From JANOAR01 sp031411235 (lineage in GTDB: Bacteria > Verrucomicrobiota > Verrucomicrobiia > Verrucomicrobiales > Verrucomicrobiaceae), in the NCBI GenBank assembly GCA_031411235.1, contig JANOAR010000253.1, positions 1 through 64,000 on the forward strand: 64,000 bases of DNA. The letters run 5' to 3'. Below, piece after piece: positions 63,565-64,000 of this stretch. Position numbers and translations under genes: made by a program. The number at the start of each line of letters is the position of its first letter. Position 1 is the stretch's first letter. Under the pieces are notes generated by a model. It searched no databases and was not told the origin of the DNA. It saw nothing but the letters and a program-made list of their open reading frames with translations.

Positions 63565-64000
63565 CTACCCGCGTCGTCCCTGCACGGCTAGTACGCCGTT
63601 CACGAGTTGCAGCAGGGCTTCGCGTTGGTAGGGCTTGGCCAGGGCGGCGGCGAAGCCATACTGGGCGAAGTTTTTCATCAGCGGATCATCGCGATAACCG
63701 GATGACACGATGGCGAGCAGATGCGGGTCGAGCTGGCGCAGGTAGTGGATGGTCTCGGCTCCGCTGAGGCCTTCGGGGATAGTGAGATCGAGGATCACGA
63801 GGTCGAAGGGACGGCCTTGCTGCATTGCTTCTTGGTAGCAGCGGATCGTTTCGTGGCCGTCACCCGTCTCCACGACTTCAAAGTTGTGCGTCTGCAACAT
63901 GCGACGGATCACATCGCGCACGAGCAGGTCGTCCTCGAGGATGAGGATGCGTTTCGCCACAGGCTGGGTCTGCGGCTTGGGCTGCGATGCGCTGCTCACT
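63565..64000 (-). CDS. Response-regulator receiver domain, probably the end of a hybrid histidine kinase
   Basis: The receiver domain is complete: acidic pocket LILEDDLLVRDVI, phosphoacceptor Asp in DLVILDLTIPEG, then IVSSGY and the conserved Lys in LAKPYQRE. A GTG at 63999 could start a stand-alone protein, but the frame stays open to the window edge. The linker before the domain (SASQPKPQTQPVAKR) is typical of the C-terminal receiver of hybrid sensor kinases. I therefore treat the 5' end as lying outside. The stop lies 12 bases from the thrS stop on the other strand. Confidence 0.85.
   Translation of the reverse strand, partial: VSSASQPKPQTQPVAKRILILEDDLLVRDVIRRMLQTHNFEVVETGDGHETIRCYQEAMQQGRPFDLVILDLTIPEGLSGAETIHYLRQLDPHLLAIVSSGYRDDPLMKNFAQYGFAAALAKPYQREALLQLVNGVLAVQGRRG

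Overview
The window looks like a piece of a Verrucomicrobiota chromosome (Verrucomicrobiaceae or Prosthecobacter-like). The evidence is high-GC coding sequence with few clear Shine-Dalgarno sites, a formylglycine sulfatase next to a PVC-type haem-binding dehydrogenase, PEP-CTERM surface proteins, a giant SdrD-B/GEVED/DUF11 surface protein, and housekeeping genes (rpoA, rplQ, ndk, purL, thrS) of the PVC type. The taxon is inferred from gene content; no rRNA or tRNA gene was seen.

Layout. 1-8.4 kb: 3'-truncated secreted glycosidase-like gene, rpoA-rplQ with a terminator, a Trm112-type methyltransferase, an HtrA protease paired with a catalytically dead paralogue, and ndk. 8.5-12.7 kb: sulfatase plus PVC cytochrome dehydrogenase. 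12.9-15.2 kb: Wzc-like chain-length protein with a degenerate tyrosine-kinase domain. 15.5-42.2 kb: one reading frame of about 8,890 codons for a giant secreted modular protein, preceded by a PEP-CTERM gene with a good promoter. 43.6-50.3 kb: a compact secretion locus. 50.3-54.1 kb: a PKD/PPC metallopeptidase, a broken acetyltransferase gene and a second copy of the PEP-CTERM gene. 54.4-64 kb: pseudouridine synthase, purL, an inserted Septu-like defence module bounded by a 556-bp purL duplication, thrS, and the receiver end of a signalling protein running off the window.

The most interesting locus is 43.4-50.3 kb. A 55-residue precursor has a double-glycine leader and a core of Lys-Ser-Arg repeats with three Cys and no acidic residue. 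It is followed by a hairpin with a T tract, then a TolC-like lipoprotein, an ABC transporter with an N-terminal C39 peptidase, an HlyD-like adaptor, and a protein kinase. The kinase carries HTD, DLG and SRPK/CLK-like motifs, but its glycine-rich loop lies in the middle of the protein instead of at the N-terminus. Eukaryotic SR-protein kinases phosphorylate Arg/Ser repeats, so a testable model is that the kinase phosphorylates the Ser-Arg repeats of the peptide before the C39 transporter cleaves and exports it. The model is inference; the genes and motifs are read from the sequence.

The second notable region is the Septu-like module (membrane protein, PtuA-like ATPase, PtuB-like HNH nuclease) inserted beside purL. 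Loss of the module by recombination between the purL repeats would also remove the end of purL, which may lock the module in place.
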